Positions 25,437 through 34,889 of a stretch of DNA of 64,000 bases are shown here, in pieces (within the stretch, counting starts at the first letter, position 1; every line of letters starts with the position of its first letter). The DNA comes from an uncultured bacterium (GTDB taxonomy: Bacteria; Patescibacteriota; Saccharimonadia; Saccharimonadales; Saccharimonadaceae), in NCBI GenBank assembly GCA_938030735.1, contig CALHIM010000011.1, positions 124,001-188,000 of the forward strand, written 5' to 3'. The translations under genes and the position numbers were made by a program. The notes below the pieces were generated by a model. That model searched no databases and was not told the DNA's origin. It saw only the letters and a program-made list of their open reading frames with translations.

Positions 25437-27293
25437 ATGATGAAAGATAAGAAAAACAATAATTTTAAGAAGCTATCTCTGAATGTTATTTTTTGGGTGG
25501 TAATTATAGCTATTTTTAGTGGAATTTGGCTGAGCCAGAATATTTTTTCAAATAAATTAAAAGAAGTTGCTATTTCAGATGTGATCTTGCGCGCTAATAA
25601 AGGTGAGATTTCGAAACTAGAAATTCAGGGAAATGATGTAAGGATTACTAGAAAAGGCGAGAAGAGAGCTAGCGAAAAATCAGTTAAAGAAAGTGGAACG
25701 ATTTATGAGCAAGGGCTTGAAAAAGGCAAGACTACTGTTGATGTAATGCCAGTTGACAACTCTTCGGAGATAATTTGGAATTTAACAGTTATGATCGTAC
25801 CAGTTATTGCAATTGTGGCTTTCTTTATGCTAATTATGCGTTCGGCAACTGGTCAAAATTCGCAAGCGATGAATTTTGGCAAATCTCGAGCAAAACTTTA
25901 CGGTGAAGATAAAAAGAAGATCAAATTTGAAGATATTGCTGGAAATGAAAACGCTAAACAAGATTTATATGAAGTTGTTGATTTCTTGAAAGATCCTAAA
26001 AAATATCAAAAAATGGGTGCAAAAATCCCAAGTGGTGTTTTAATGGTTGGAAACCCAGGAACTGGTAAAACAATGTTGGCTCGTGCTGTTGCGGGTGAGG
26101 CGAAAGTTCCATTTTTCTCAATTTCGGGTTCAGAATTTATGGAAATGTTTGTTGGTGTTGGTGCTTCACGTGTGCGAGATTTGTTTTCGAAAGCAAAAAA
26201 GAATGCTCCAGCGATCATCTTTATTGATGAAATTGATGCGGTCGGCCGAAAACGTGGCTCTGGAATGGGCGGGGGTCATGATGAACGTGAACAAACTTTG
26301 AATCAAATTTTGGTTGAAATGGACGGTTTCGAAAAAGATACTGGTGTTATTGTTTTGGCTGCAACCAACCGTGCTGATGTACTCGACCCAGCCCTTCTTC
26401 GACCTGGCCGATTTGACCGCCGTGTAGAAATTTCTCTTCCTGAAAGAAAAGATCGTTTAGCAATTTTAGAGGTTCATTTCAAGAATAAAAAAGTTGATGA
26501 ATCTGTTGATTTGAACGCATTAGCAAAGAAAACTGCTGGTTCTGCAGGCGCCGACCTTGCGAATATTGCAAATGAAGCAGCTATCCTGGCAGCACGAAAT
26601 AACCGTGAAGTAATTACTAATGAAGATTTAACTGAAGCTTTCGAAAAAGTGGCGATTGGCCCAGAACGAAAATCAAAAGTTATGAGTGATTTAGAACGTG
26701 AAACTACCGCTTGGCATGAAGCTGGCCATGCTGTTGTTGGCCATGTTTTACCAGATTCAGACCCAGTTCATAAGGTTACAATTATTCCGCGTGGTGGAAC
26801 TGGTGGTGTAACATGGTTTTTACCGCCAGAAGATCGAAGCTATACAAATATTTTCGAATATAAAGATATCTTGGCGCGCGCAATGGGTGGACGTCAGGCT
26901 GAAATGTTGATTTATGGCGAGGCTGGAATTTCAACCGGAGCATCAAGCGACCTTCGAAATGCAACTGATATTGCTCGAAATATGGTGATTGAATTTGGTA
27001 TGGGCGAAGATCTACTTGATCAAGTTTTTCATGAAGAAAATTCTGGAATGTTCTTTGACAAAATGACTCGCGAGCGACCATATTCTGAAAAAACCGCTGA
27101 AAAAATTGATGCAGAAATTGCTAAATTGATTAAAGAGGCTGTTGAGCGTGCCGCCGCAATTCTTAAAGCAAATAAAAAACCACTTAAAGAATTAACAGAT
27201 GCACTTCTCGAAAAAGAAACTCTTGATGAAAAAGAAGTTGCTGAAATTTTAAAAAATGCTAAATTGCCTAAGGAAGCAAAACTTCACGATTAG
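25437..27293 (+). CDS. ftsH: ATP-dependent zinc metalloprotease FtsH
   Basis: 618 residues. Two transmembrane helices (about 10-33 and 115-137) bracket a short outside domain. The AAA+ module follows, with Walker [10 protein letters not shown] (about 204), Walker [12 protein letters not shown] (about 261), the arginine-finger region [10 protein letters not shown] (about 320), and zinc ligands HEAGH (about 426-430). It degrades misfolded and regulated membrane proteins as a hexamer. RBS ggaaagga upstream; two ATGs in tandem (25437 and 25440), the first used here. murJ follows after 2 nt. Confidence 0.98.
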   Translation: MMKDKKNNNFKKLSLNVIFWVVIIAIFSGIWLSQNIFSNKLKEVAISDVILRANKGEISKLEIQGNDVRITRKGEKRASEKSVKESGTIYEQGLEKGKTTVDVMPVDNSSEIIWNLTVMIVPVIAIVAFFMLIMRSATGQNSQAMNFGKSRAKLYGEDKKKIKFEDIAGNENAKQDLYEVVDFLKDPKKYQKMGAKIPSGVLMVGNPGTGKTMLARAVAGEAKVPFFSISGSEFMEMFVGVGASRVRDLFSKAKKNAPAIIFIDEIDAVGRKRGSGMGGGHDEREQTLNQILVEMDGFEKDTGVIVLAATNRADVLDPALLRPGRFDRRVEISLPERKDRLAILEVHFKNKKVDESVDLNALAKKTAGSAGADLANIANEAAILAARNNREVITNEDLTEAFEKVAIGPERKSKVMSDLERETTAWHEAGHAVVGHVLPDSDPVHKVTIIPRGGTGGVTWFLPPEDRSYTNIFEYKDILARAMGGRQAEMLIYGEAGISTGASSDLRNATDIARNMVIEFGMGEDLLDQVFHEENSGMFFDKMTRERPYSEKTAEKIDAEIAKLIKEAVERAAAILKANKKPLKELTDALLEKETLDEKEVAEILKNAKLPKEAKLHD

Positions 27294-27295
27294 TT

Positions 27296-28927
27296 ATGAA
27301 ATCAAAAGTTAGATCAATTGTTTCGAAAGCTAACTCAAGATTAACAGTAAAATTTGCAGCAATCGTTCTTGCGAGCTCGACGCTTTTGTCGAGCTTGTTA
27401 GGCTTTTTGCGAGACAGGCTTTTAAATTCATATTATTTAGATTCTTACCCAGATGGAATTGATGCTTACACGGTAGCTTTTACGATTCCTGATTTTATGT
27501 TTTTTATTTTGGTTTCGGGAGCTTTAAGTGTAACGTTTATTCCAGTTTTTAACCAGCGAATGGCAAATCGAAATAAAAAATCTGCTTGGGAATTAAGTTC
27601 GAGTGTTTTGAATTTGTTGGCACTTTTAACTTTATTGGCATCTGTTTTAATTATTATTTTCGCAGAACCTTTAGTTAAATATATTGTTGGCCCAGGGTTG
27701 AGTGAATCTTCACGTTCTTTGGCTATATCAATGATGCGTGTGATTGCAATTAACCCATTTCTTTTTGCGATTGCAACAGTTTTGACAAGTGTTCAGCAAG
27801 CAATTGGAAGATTTACTTTTTCGGCTCTTGCGCCTGCAATTTATAACATTGGAATTATTATCGGAACAGTGTTTTTTACGAATGGAATTAATATTTTTGG
27901 TATTCAAATTTTTGAAGGCGGAATTATGGGTGTGGCGATCGGTGTTGCTTTTGGATCGGTTTTGCAGCTTTTGATTGCAGCGGCTGGTTTGATTGGTGTT
28001 GATTTTAAATATCAATTTCGAATTTTCTGGAAAAATAAAGGATTTCAGCAGGTGATGAAGCTCCTACCAACACGTTCAATGGATCAAGGTTTAGACTACG
28101 TAAATTCAATTGTTGAAACAAATATGGCAAGCCGAATGGGTTCGGGAACAGTTCGTGCTTATTCGCAAAGTTTAACTCTTCAAATGATGCCGGTAAACTT
28201 AATTGGTGTGGCGATTTCTACTGCTTTTTTCCCAAATTTAACTGAAAGATTAGCAATCGGCCGAAAAGATCTCTTTCGAAAAGATCTACAATCGGCTCTT
28301 CGAATGATTATTTTCTTAGCTTTGCCAGTTTCGGTTTTGTTCTTCTTTTTGCGTGGCTATATCGTTAGTTTTATTAAAAACGGTGGTGATGATTTGATTG
28401 CTGGGCTTTTGGGCGTTCTTGTTCTTTCGATTTTTGCACGTTCAATTTATCATATTGCAGCAAGGAGTTTTTACGCAATGGAAGATACAAAAACACCATT
28501 TTATATCTCGTTGGTTGCAATTGGTTTGAATATTGTTTTGGCGATAATTTTCAGCTTAATTTTTAAATTTGGTGCTTATGGATTAGCTTGGGCGCAGGCG
28601 ATTGGCGCAGTTCTTGAAATTGTAATTTTACTATTTTTGATGCGAAAAAGAATCAATGGACTTTTTGACGCGCAATTTCTTTCAGGGATTTTTCGAATGG
28701 TGATTGCTAGTGCTGTAGCTGGTTCAATTTGCTATTTATTGGTGGCGAGAATGCCTTTACTTGGCTCTGATTTACGATTCTTCTCAACTTTTCCAAAATT
28801 TATATTTATCGGATTAGTGAGTTCAACAACTTATGTCTTGGTTGCAAAATTATTAAAACTTGAAGAAGCTGAGCCGATTATTTCGCAAATTAAAAAGATG
28901 ATTTTCGTGCAAGTTAAGATTAAATAA
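27296..28927 (+). CDS. murJ: Lipid II flippase MurJ (MviN)
   Basis: 543 residues with about 14 hydrophobic helices. The start region [19 protein letters not shown] followed by [30 protein letters not shown] is the MurJ/MviN hallmark, including the conserved Arg residues in helix 1 and the PDFxFxLxxxGALxxxFIPxF motif. It flips the cell-wall precursor lipid II outward. It is 2 nt behind ftsH, so cotranscribed. Its presence shows that the organism exports its own wall precursors. Confidence 0.95.
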   Translation: MKSKVRSIVSKANSRLTVKFAAIVLASSTLLSSLLGFLRDRLLNSYYLDSYPDGIDAYTVAFTIPDFMFFILVSGALSVTFIPVFNQRMANRNKKSAWELSSSVLNLLALLTLLASVLIIIFAEPLVKYIVGPGLSESSRSLAISMMRVIAINPFLFAIATVLTSVQQAIGRFTFSALAPAIYNIGIIIGTVFFTNGINIFGIQIFEGGIMGVAIGVAFGSVLQLLIAAAGLIGVDFKYQFRIFWKNKGFQQVMKLLPTRSMDQGLDYVNSIVETNMASRMGSGTVRAYSQSLTLQMMPVNLIGVAISTAFFPNLTERLAIGRKDLFRKDLQSALRMIIFLALPVSVLFFFLRGYIVSFIKNGGDDLIAGLLGVLVLSIFARSIYHIAARSFYAMEDTKTPFYISLVAIGLNIVLAIIFSLIFKFGAYGLAWAQAIGAVLEIVILLFLMRKRINGLFDAQFLSGIFRMVIASAVAGSICYLLVARMPLLGSDLRFFSTFPKFIFIGLVSSTTYVLVAKLLKLEEAEPIISQIKKMIFVQVKIK

Positions 28928-28928
28928 T

Positions 28929-28957
28929 TTGCCTAAACTTTAAAAATCTGTTAAAAT
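28929..28957 (+). promoter_or_regulatory. lepA promoter
   Basis: -35 TTGCCT (28929-28934), 17-nt spacer, extended -10 TGT-TAAAAT (28952-28957), start codon 11 nt downstream. Confidence 0.7.
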
Positions 28958-28968
28958 ATAGAAAGTTT

Positions 28969-29520
28969 ATGAATTTAGAAAAGATTAGAAATTTTTGTAT
29001 CATCGCTCATATTGATCACGGTAAGTCGACCTTAGCTGACCGAATGATGGAAATTACCGGTACTGTTCAAAAACGTGATATGAAGTCGCAGCTTTTAGAC
29101 TCGATGGATTTGGAGCGCGAAAAAGGAATTACAATTAAACTTGCGCCTGTAACAATGAATTGGCAGGGGATAGAATTAAATTTAATTGACACTCCTGGAC
29201 ATGTGGATTTTTCCTATGAAGTTTCGCGTTCTCTTCAAGCTTGTGAAGGCGCAATTTTAGTGGTTGATGCTTCGCAGGGGATTCAAGCGCAAACTTTGGC
29301 TAATGTTTATCTTGCAATGGCGGCCGATTTAAAAATTATTCCAGTTTTAAATAAAATTGATTTACCCGCAGCGGATATTCCGCGAGTTTCGAAAGAAGTT
29401 ATTAATCTTTTAGGTTGTGATGAAAGTGAAATTTTACATATTTCAGCCAAAACAGGAATGGGTGTTGAAGAAGTTTTAAATGCGGTGATTGAGAAAATTC
29501 CTGCACCAAAGGAGATTTAA
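28969..29520 (+). CDS. lepA: Elongation factor 4 (LepA), GTPase-domain part of a split gene
   Basis: 183 residues. G1 [13 protein letters not shown] (about 13-25), G2 GITIK, G3 DTPGH (about 74), G4 NKID (about 129) and G5 SAK are intact, so this is a complete G domain. The frame ends TAA at 29518-29520 just after IPAPKEI, where normal LepA reads IPAPKGD and continues. One extra G in aaaggag would give KGD and join it in frame to the next open frame. So this is either a recent one-base deletion, a sequence error, a frameshift site or a true split. LepA back-translocates stalled ribosomes. Confidence 0.85.
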   Translation: MNLEKIRNFCIIAHIDHGKSTLADRMMEITGTVQKRDMKSQLLDSMDLEREKGITIKLAPVTMNWQGIELNLIDTPGHVDFSYEVSRSLQACEGAILVVDASQGIQAQTLANVYLAMAADLKIIPVLNKIDLPAADIPRVSKEVINLLGCDESEILHISAKTGMGVEEVLNAVIEKIPAPKEI

Positions 29521-30746
29521 TGAAACCACTAAAAGCTTTAATTTTTGATAGTTATTATGATGATTACCGTGGCGTAATTTTATACGTGCGTATTTTTTCG
29601 GGTGAGCTAAAAAAAGGTGAAGAAATTAAAATGATGGCGACAGATTCAAAAGGTTTGGCGCTAGAAATTGGTAAGCTTCAGCCAAAAATGACACCATACG
29701 ATAAAATGAGTGCGGGCGAGATTGGATACATTGTGACTAACTTAAAAACTACCCGTGAGGCAAAAGTTGGTGATACTGTAACTCTTTCGAAAAATCCTGC
29801 TAGTGAGCCTCTACCTGGTTATCAAAACGTTCAGCCGTTCGTTTATGCTGGGTTTTTCCCGGTTTCAAATGAAGATTATCAAGATTTGAAAGATGCGGTT
29901 GAAAAATTAAGTTTAAGTGATTCTGCACTTCAATTCGAACCAGAGAATTCACCAGTTTTAGGTTTTGGTGTACGAATTGGCTTTCTTGGTCTTCTTCATA
30001 TGGATATTGTTCGCGAGCGTTTGGAGCGTGAATATGACTTAGATTTAGTGGTAACCAACCCTTCAACCGACTATCATGTAATTTTAACAACAGGTGAAGA
30101 ATTAGATATTAAAAGTGCCGCTGATTTACCTGATCAAACAAAAATTTCTGAAATTCGTGAGCCGTGGATTAAAGGTGAAATTGTGGTACCAAAAGATTAT
30201 GTTGGTGCTGTGATCCAGCTGATTGTTTCGAAACGTGGCTTACAAAAGAATTTGAGCTATATTGATGAGCGTGTTTTGGTCTCTTTTGAAGCGCCACTTG
30301 CTAATCTTTTGACCGATTTTTACGACCAGCTAAAAAGCGTTACATCTGGCTATGGGTCATTTAATTATGAACTTTGGGATTATTTGGTAGAAGATTTAGT
30401 ACGCGTGGATTTTTATGTTGCGGGCGAAATGGTTGATGCGCTTTCGGTGATGTGTCATCGTTCAGAAAGTGTGCGAATGGGTCGTGAAATTACCGCAAAA
30501 TTGAAAGAAGTGATTCCGCGACAGAATTTTCAAGTGGCGATTCAAGCGGCGATTGGCGGAAAGTTTATCGCGCGCGAGAATATTTCGGCTTATCGAAAAG
30601 ATGTGACTGGTTATCTTTACGGTGGCGATGTTTCTCGAAAGAAAAAACTGCTTGCTAAACAAAAACGTGGTAAAAAGCGAATGAAGAAATTTGGAAATGT
30701 TGAAATTCCGAGCGAAGCTTTTACTGTAATGCTAAAACGAGATTAA
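29520..30746 (+). CDS. lepA: Elongation factor 4 (LepA), domains II to C-terminal part of a split gene
   Basis: 408 residues starting [18 protein letters not shown], which in ordinary LepA directly follows the G domain. The remaining LepA domains are present through the special C-terminal domain (GRVSRKKKLLAKQKRGKKRMK-like end, about 380-395). The ATG shares its A with the upstream stop (TAATG), and AAAGGAG lies 8 nt before it, so separate translation by reinitiation is mechanically possible; several intact gene pairs in this window use the same TAATG coupling. Together the two parts sum to about 591 residues, a normal LepA length. Confidence 0.85.
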   Translation: MKPLKALIFDSYYDDYRGVILYVRIFSGELKKGEEIKMMATDSKGLALEIGKLQPKMTPYDKMSAGEIGYIVTNLKTTREAKVGDTVTLSKNPASEPLPGYQNVQPFVYAGFFPVSNEDYQDLKDAVEKLSLSDSALQFEPENSPVLGFGVRIGFLGLLHMDIVRERLEREYDLDLVVTNPSTDYHVILTTGEELDIKSAADLPDQTKISEIREPWIKGEIVVPKDYVGAVIQLIVSKRGLQKNLSYIDERVLVSFEAPLANLLTDFYDQLKSVTSGYGSFNYELWDYLVEDLVRVDFYVAGEMVDALSVMCHRSESVRMGREITAKLKEVIPRQNFQVAIQAAIGGKFIARENISAYRKDVTGYLYGGDVSRKKKLLAKQKRGKKRMKKFGNVEIPSEAFTVMLKRD

Positions 30747-30776
30747 AAGAGGTTTTTAAAAGCCTCTTTTTTATTT
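30745..30776 (+). terminator. Terminator of lepA
   Basis: Stem aaaagagg (30745-30752) / cctctttt (30763-30770), followed by a T run. It overlaps the lepA stop codon. Confidence 0.8.
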
Positions 30777-30782
30777 TTATAC

Positions 30783-30813
30783 TTGACAAAATATATCGGG
30801 GGGGGGGTAAAAT
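30783..30813 (+). promoter_or_regulatory. Promoter with a 10-G tract in its spacer (candidate phase-variable promoter)
   Basis: A consensus -35 TTGACA (30783-30788) and -10 TAAAAT (30808-30813) are separated by 19 nt. The last 10 of these are an unbroken G run (30798-30807). All other promoters read in this window have 17-nt spacers. Loss of two G by slippage would give 17; the present 19 would be weak. Homopolymer tracts in this position are the known mechanism of promoter phase variation in other bacteria. Confidence 0.75.
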
Positions 30814-30851
30814 GATTATGTAATAATTAATATTTTATAAAGGGAGTTCTA

Positions 30852-31475
30852 ATGAAAGAAGAAAAATCAACTGTAGAATCTAATGACAATAACCAGCTAA
30901 ATAGAATATCTTCAAAAGCTAAATCTGAGAAGCCGTTCTATAAAAAAGCTTGGTTTTGGATTGTTATAGTTGTAATTATTGCTATTGGTAGCCAATACAA
31001 GCAGCCTGAAAAAGTTGGTGAAAATAAAAATTCTGGATCAAACGGATCATCTCAAACTCAAAAAGGTGAGTCTAAAAAAGAAGAGAAAACTGAATTCAAT
31101 GTTGGTGATATAATTGCATTTGATGGAAAAGAATTAACTGTTGAAAAGGTTGAGCGAAACTGGAATTCTGGAAATGCTTATCTAAAACCAAAAGATGGCA
31201 AAGAATATGTAAAAGTTTCAGTAAAGATTGAAAATAAATCTGAAACTGAAATGAACTATAATGTTTTCAAATTTAAGGCTGAAGATTCTAACGGAGCCGC
31301 TGAAAGTGCTGATGGACAAACTTATAGCCTACCAGACAGTCTTGGCTCTGGTGACTTAGTAAAAGGTGGTAAAAAGAGCGGTTCTATGATTTTCGAAGTT
31401 CCTGCTGGTTCTTCATTGAAACTCCACTATCAACCATCATTCTGGTCGAATAAAAAAGTTATTGTTAATCTATAA
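30852..31475 (+). CDS. Membrane-anchored DUF4352-type surface protein
   Basis: 207 residues. A cytoplasmic N-tail (about 34) leads to one transmembrane helix (about 35-52, AWFWIVIVVIIAIG), a Ser/Gly/Lys linker, and a beta-sandwich of the DUF4352/TRF2-like type from about 78: FNVGDIIAFDGKELTVEKVE, then GKEYVKVSVKIENKS and a C-terminal strand. RBS agggag lies 6-7 nt before ATG. Such domains are found in lipoproteins and surface proteins of Gram-positive bacteria and have no known enzyme activity. The promoter carries a G10 tract, so expression may switch on and off. Confidence 0.8.
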   Translation: MKEEKSTVESNDNNQLNRISSKAKSEKPFYKKAWFWIVIVVIIAIGSQYKQPEKVGENKNSGSNGSSQTQKGESKKEEKTEFNVGDIIAFDGKELTVEKVERNWNSGNAYLKPKDGKEYVKVSVKIENKSETEMNYNVFKFKAEDSNGAAESADGQTYSLPDSLGSGDLVKGGKKSGSMIFEVPAGSSLKLHYQPSFWSNKKVIVNL

Positions 31476-31484
31476 TAAATTTTT

Positions 31485-31515
31485 AAAACGGGCTTACTGT
31501 GAGCTCGTTTTAATT
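31485..31515 (+). terminator. Terminator after the DUF4352 gene
   Basis: Stem aaaacgggct (31485-31494) / agctcgtttt (31502-31511) with one G-U pair. The -35 of the rnpA promoter begins within the tail. Confidence 0.7.
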
Positions 31516-31543
31516 TGCTAAATTACTTAAAAAATGCTAAAAT
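31515..31543 (+). promoter_or_regulatory. rnpA promoter
   Basis: -35 TTGCTA (31515-31520), 17-nt spacer, extended -10 TGC-TAAAAT (31538-31543), start codon 10 nt on. Confidence 0.7.
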
Positions 31544-31553
31544 ATAAACAGTT

Positions 31554-31907
31554 ATGTTAGCTTATAAAAATAGATTTCACGGTCATGGTAGTTTACGTTA
31601 TGTCTATTCAAACGGAACTTCAGTTCGTACGCAAAAAATTACCGTGAAATTTGCGCAAAATCCGCGTCGTAAAGATTCTCGTTTTGCGGTTGTAGTTTCA
31701 AAAAAGGTTTTAAAGAGTGCGGTTGGCCGAAATCGAATTCGCCGGCGAGTTTATGAAATTATTCGCCATGAACTACCAAAAATTGATGGTACTTTTGACG
31801 TTGTAGTGATGATTTTTCATAAAAGCATAAAAGATATTCCGCATGAAGAACTTAAAGAAACTATAATTGACATCTTTAAAGAGGCTGATTTTTATTGTAA
31901 TAAGTAG
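31554..31907 (+). CDS. rnpA: Ribonuclease P protein component
   Basis: 117 residues. The start MLAYKNRFHGHGSLRYVY and the RNR motif VVVSKKVLKSAVGRNRIRRRVYEIIR (about 46-71) are diagnostic. It assists the RNase P RNA in 5' maturation of tRNAs. Followed by yidC after 23 nt and khpB, the usual order, but the block is detached from rpmH (12.97 kb). Confidence 0.95.
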   Translation: MLAYKNRFHGHGSLRYVYSNGTSVRTQKITVKFAQNPRRKDSRFAVVVSKKVLKSAVGRNRIRRRVYEIIRHELPKIDGTFDVVVMIFHKSIKDIPHEELKETIIDIFKEADFYCNK

Positions 31908-31930
31908 TAGAAAGTAGTATAATAATAGAT

Positions 31931-32893
31931 ATGAACTTGTTTGAATTATTTATTACTCAGCCAATTTTGAACCTATTATTGGTAATTTATAACTTTATTG
32001 GTGATTTTGGTTTCACAATCATTGTCTTCACTTTAATTGTACGATTTTTGATGTGGCCACTCACAAAGAGTCAACTTCATCAATCAAAAGTTATGCGAGA
32101 ACTTCAGCCAGAATTGCAAAAAATTCGCAAAAATTCGAAAGGTAATAAACAAGCTGAAACTTTGCAGATGATGGAACTCTACCGTCGTCATAATTTCAAG
32201 CCATTTCGTTCAATGCTGGCGTTATTTATTCAGCTGCCAATTCTGTTAACTTTCTTTAGTGTGATGCGAATTGTAGTAAATACGCCCGATCAAATTTCGA
32301 AATGGGTATATCAGCCAGTTGCGCAAATGAGTCGCGTGAGTGATGTTATTTCAAGCAAAAAACTTGAACCAAAATTTCTTGGAGTTATCGACTTAACAGA
32401 TACGGCTGTACCTTTGAATGACCTTTCGAGCAGTTTTATGATGGTGATTTTAGTTGGACTAACGCTTTCGCAGTGGTATATGGTTCGGCAGACTCAGCCA
32501 AAAAATGGTAATCGGCGGATTCGTGATATTTTTAAGGAGGCAGCAGAAGGAAAAGAGCCGAATCAGGCAGAACTTAACGCTGCGGTAAATTCTAATATGA
32601 ATTTAATTCTCCCAGTAATTTTGTTCTTTCTTATGATGGGGCTTTATGGTGCTTTGATTTTCTATTATCTAATTTCGAATATTATTCAAATTATTCAGCA
32701 AAAATATATTTTCTCAATTGATTCAAAAGAGATGGAAGAAATTGCTCAGGAATCTCCAAAAAATAAGCTTAAAAATGCTAAAGAAGCAATCATTGTAAAA
32801 AATACACCATCTAAGCCAATAAAGAAAAATTCGAAAGAAAAAGGTGGAACGAATATTCGAAGGATTAAAGCGAAAGATGGAAAACGGAGGTAA
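31931..32893 (+). CDS. yidC: Membrane protein insertase YidC
   Basis: 320 residues of the short Gram-positive (Oxa1/SpoIIIJ) type without the large N-terminal outside domain. Five hydrophobic helices are visible. The segment FTIIVFTLIVRFLMWPLTKSQ (about 28-48) carries the conserved Arg of the hydrophilic groove. The C-tail is Lys-rich, for ribosome contact. It inserts membrane proteins with or without SecYEG. -10 TATAAT (31918-31923) ends 7 nt before ATG, so an additional leaderless message is possible. Confidence 0.95.
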   Translation: MNLFELFITQPILNLLLVIYNFIGDFGFTIIVFTLIVRFLMWPLTKSQLHQSKVMRELQPELQKIRKNSKGNKQAETLQMMELYRRHNFKPFRSMLALFIQLPILLTFFSVMRIVVNTPDQISKWVYQPVAQMSRVSDVISSKKLEPKFLGVIDLTDTAVPLNDLSSSFMMVILVGLTLSQWYMVRQTQPKNGNRRIRDIFKEAAEGKEPNQAELNAAVNSNMNLILPVILFFLMMGLYGALIFYYLISNIIQIIQQKYIFSIDSKEMEEIAQESPKNKLKNAKEAIIVKNTPSKPIKKNSKEKGGTNIRRIKAKDGKRR

Positions 32894-32894
32894 T

Positions 32895-33350
32895 ATGAAT
32901 CGAGAAGAATCAATTGTTTTTGCACAAAAGTTTTTGGAAGATATTCTGAGCTTTTTCGGAGTTAATTTGGCGGTCTATTCAACTGCTGATGATGAGATTA
33001 TTCAGCTTTCAGTTCCTTCAAGCGAGCTAAACTCTTTATTTATTGGTCGTGATTCTGGAAATTTACGTTCATTGCAATTTTTAATTTCACGAGCACTTGA
33101 GGCTAAAAATGCTGAAATTCACCGTGTAAATATTGATGTTGCGGATTATAAAAAACAACGAGCTCAAAAAATTACTGAAAAAGCTGAAAAATGGATTGAA
33201 CAAGTTCGAAAAACTGGCGAGCCTTACCGATTAAATTTGAATCCAACCGATCGCTTTACTATTCATAAATTAGCTCAAGACTATTCGGATATCGAAACGC
33301 ATTCTGAAGGTGAAGGTCGTGAACGACAATTAATTATTTCGAAAAAATAA
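32895..33350 (+). CDS. khpB: RNA-binding protein KhpB (Jag), KH and R3H domains
   Basis: 151 residues from ATG 32895, chosen because acggagg lies just upstream; an upstream in-frame start would overlap yidC by 50 nt. A KH-type fold (about 30-80, including GRDSGNLRSLQFLISRAL) is followed by an R3H domain with RFTIH (about 115) and the typical HSEGEGRERQLII end. It binds RNA and affects cell-wall synthesis regulation in Gram-positives. Ends the rnpA-yidC-khpB operon at a strong terminator. Confidence 0.93.
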   Translation: MNREESIVFAQKFLEDILSFFGVNLAVYSTADDEIIQLSVPSSELNSLFIGRDSGNLRSLQFLISRALEAKNAEIHRVNIDVADYKKQRAQKITEKAEKWIEQVRKTGEPYRLNLNPTDRFTIHKLAQDYSDIETHSEGEGRERQLIISKK

Positions 33351-33376
33351 GTCTTTTGAAAGACTTATTTTGTTAT
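33344..33376 (+). terminator. Terminator of the rnpA-yidC-khpB operon
   Basis: A perfect 12-bp stem (aaaataagtctt 33344-33355, aagacttatttt 33360-33371) with loop ttga. It overlaps the khpB stop. Confidence 0.9.
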
Positions 33377-33429
33377 AGTTTAAAAATGGCTTCCAAATCG
33401 GTTATAAATTTCTTTGGTAAATAATATGT

Positions 33430-33861
33430 TTAATTTTTATTGAAGACAACTTTTTTATAAAGGATGAAGTTCCAGATTAAACTGAAGATAGTAGCGATAA
33501 GCTTTGAAATTAAAAGTGATATTTTTGGATTTTTTAAAATACTTTCGAAAAATGGTAAAGTTAGAAAAATTATCACACCTTGAATGACCCAAAGTCCAAA
33601 AAGTGTTACAATAATAAAAAGTGCCATTTCTCGAACGAGTTCTTTTTTGCTTTTTGAAACTGATTTAAAAGTGATTTTCTTGTTTAAACTAAAGCTATTT
33701 ATAAAAGTAATCCCAGTTGAGAAAATGTTTGCAATTAAAGAGCTAATTCCAAGAGAAGTTAGCCCAAAAAGAATTACAAAATCTAGGATTGTATTCAATC
33801 CACCAATTGCTGCAAACCGAAATTCTTGGCTATTTTTTAGCTTTTTTAGTAGATTTTTCAT
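33430..33861 (-). CDS. GtrA-like membrane protein
   Basis: 143 residues with four hydrophobic helices. The start EFRFAAIGGLNTILDFVILFGL and the middle FINSFSLNKKITFKS are typical of GtrA family flippase-like proteins, which move or hold polyprenyl-linked sugars for glycosylation of surface polymers. Its start overlaps the 3' end of the glycosyltransferase gene by 32 nt, so the two form an operon that probably works as a lipid-linked sugar pathway. Confidence 0.88.
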   Translation of the reverse strand: MKNLLKKLKNSQEFRFAAIGGLNTILDFVILFGLTSLGISSLIANIFSTGITFINSFSLNKKITFKSVSKSKKELVREMALFIIVTLFGLWVIQGVIIFLTLPFFESILKNPKISLLISKLIATIFSLIWNFILYKKVVFNKN

Positions 33862-34795
33862 GGTTGAATTCTTTGATTTCTTGCGCTAGATAAACAGGGC
33901 GATTTTTGCTTTCAATAAAAATTCGACCAATATATTCGCCTAAAATTCCAATTGAGAGGAGCTGAATTCCACCAAGAAAAAGAATTGCTGACATAATTGA
34001 AGCATAACCGTCACCAGTTGGAACACCGAAAAGTGGGCGGATTAGCAAAAAAGCGATCCATAAAAATGCAGCAATTGAGATTAAAAATCCTGTAATTGTA
34101 GCAATGCGAAGTGGTGCGACAGTAAAGCTAGTGATTCCTTCAATTGCGAGATTGAAAAGTTTTATATAATTCCATTTTGTTTCGCCAGCTACACGTGCAT
34201 CACGTTTATAAGTAATTTCTTTCTTTCGAAAACCAACCCAAGAGAACATTCCTTTGGTGTAACGGTTAGTTTCGCGGAGAGTTTTTAGGGCTTCAACTGC
34301 ACGGCGGTCGAGAAGTCGAAAATCGCCAGTGTCGCGTTGAATTTCAATTTGTGAAATTTTATCAAGTATGCTGTAGAACCATTTCGAAGTTTGCTTTTTA
34401 AGCCAAGTTTCACCATCACGAGATTCACGTTTAGCATAAACGTCATCAAAACCTTCTTCCCAAAGGTTGATCATTGCAGGAATTAATTCTGGTGGATCCT
34501 GCAAATCTGCATCAATAATCACTAATGCGTCTCCTTTTGCATAATCAAAACCTGCCAGCATTGCATTTTCTTTTCCAAAATTTCGGCTTAAATTAATGTA
34601 GGAAATTCGCGAATCTTTTTGGCCTTTACTTCTAATAATTTCCATTGTTTTATCTTTCGAACCGTCATTAATAAAAAGAAATTCAAAATCATATTTTGAA
34701 GTGTTTTTTGCTAAAAGGTTGAGTCTTTCAAAAAGTTTTGGTAGAGCTTTTTCTTCGTTATAAGCTGGAATCATGATTGTGATGAGTTTCTTCAT
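33830..34795 (-). CDS. Polyprenyl-phosphate glycosyltransferase, GT2 family (GtrB/DPM1-like)
   Basis: 321 residues from ATG 34795 (MKKLITIMIPAYNEEKALP). A seven-codon upstream extension reading MCYN is rejected because it is the -10 region itself (TGC-TATAAT ending 9 nt before this ATG). GT-A motifs: LVIIDADLQDPPEL (DXD, about 88), and RDTGDFRLLDRRAVEAL (about 145). Two C-terminal transmembrane helices (about 225-250 and 260-285) match GtrB/ArnC-type enzymes that load a sugar onto polyprenyl phosphate. Paired with GtrA. Confidence 0.93.
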   Translation of the reverse strand: MKKLITIMIPAYNEEKALPKLFERLNLLAKNTSKYDFEFLFINDGSKDKTMEIIRSKGQKDSRISYINLSRNFGKENAMLAGFDYAKGDALVIIDADLQDPPELIPAMINLWEEGFDDVYAKRESRDGETWLKKQTSKWFYSILDKISQIEIQRDTGDFRLLDRRAVEALKTLRETNRYTKGMFSWVGFRKKEITYKRDARVAGETKWNYIKLFNLAIEGITSFTVAPLRIATITGFLISIAAFLWIAFLLIRPLFGVPTGDGYASIMSAILFLGGIQLLSIGILGEYIGRIFIESKNRPVYLAQEIKEFNHEKSTKKAKK

Positions 34796-34889
34796 AGTAA
34801 TTATATTATAGCACAAAATTACTAAAAAATATAACCAAAATGTTGAAATTTTATTTAGCTTATGTTAAAATTGGTTTAGGAGAAATAAA

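Noticed and set aside
34796..34816. Seven-codon upstream extension (MCYNIIT) of the GT2 gene
   Set aside because: It translates the -10 box TGC-TATAAT. The ATG at 34795 fits the conserved family start MKKLITIMIPAYNEE.
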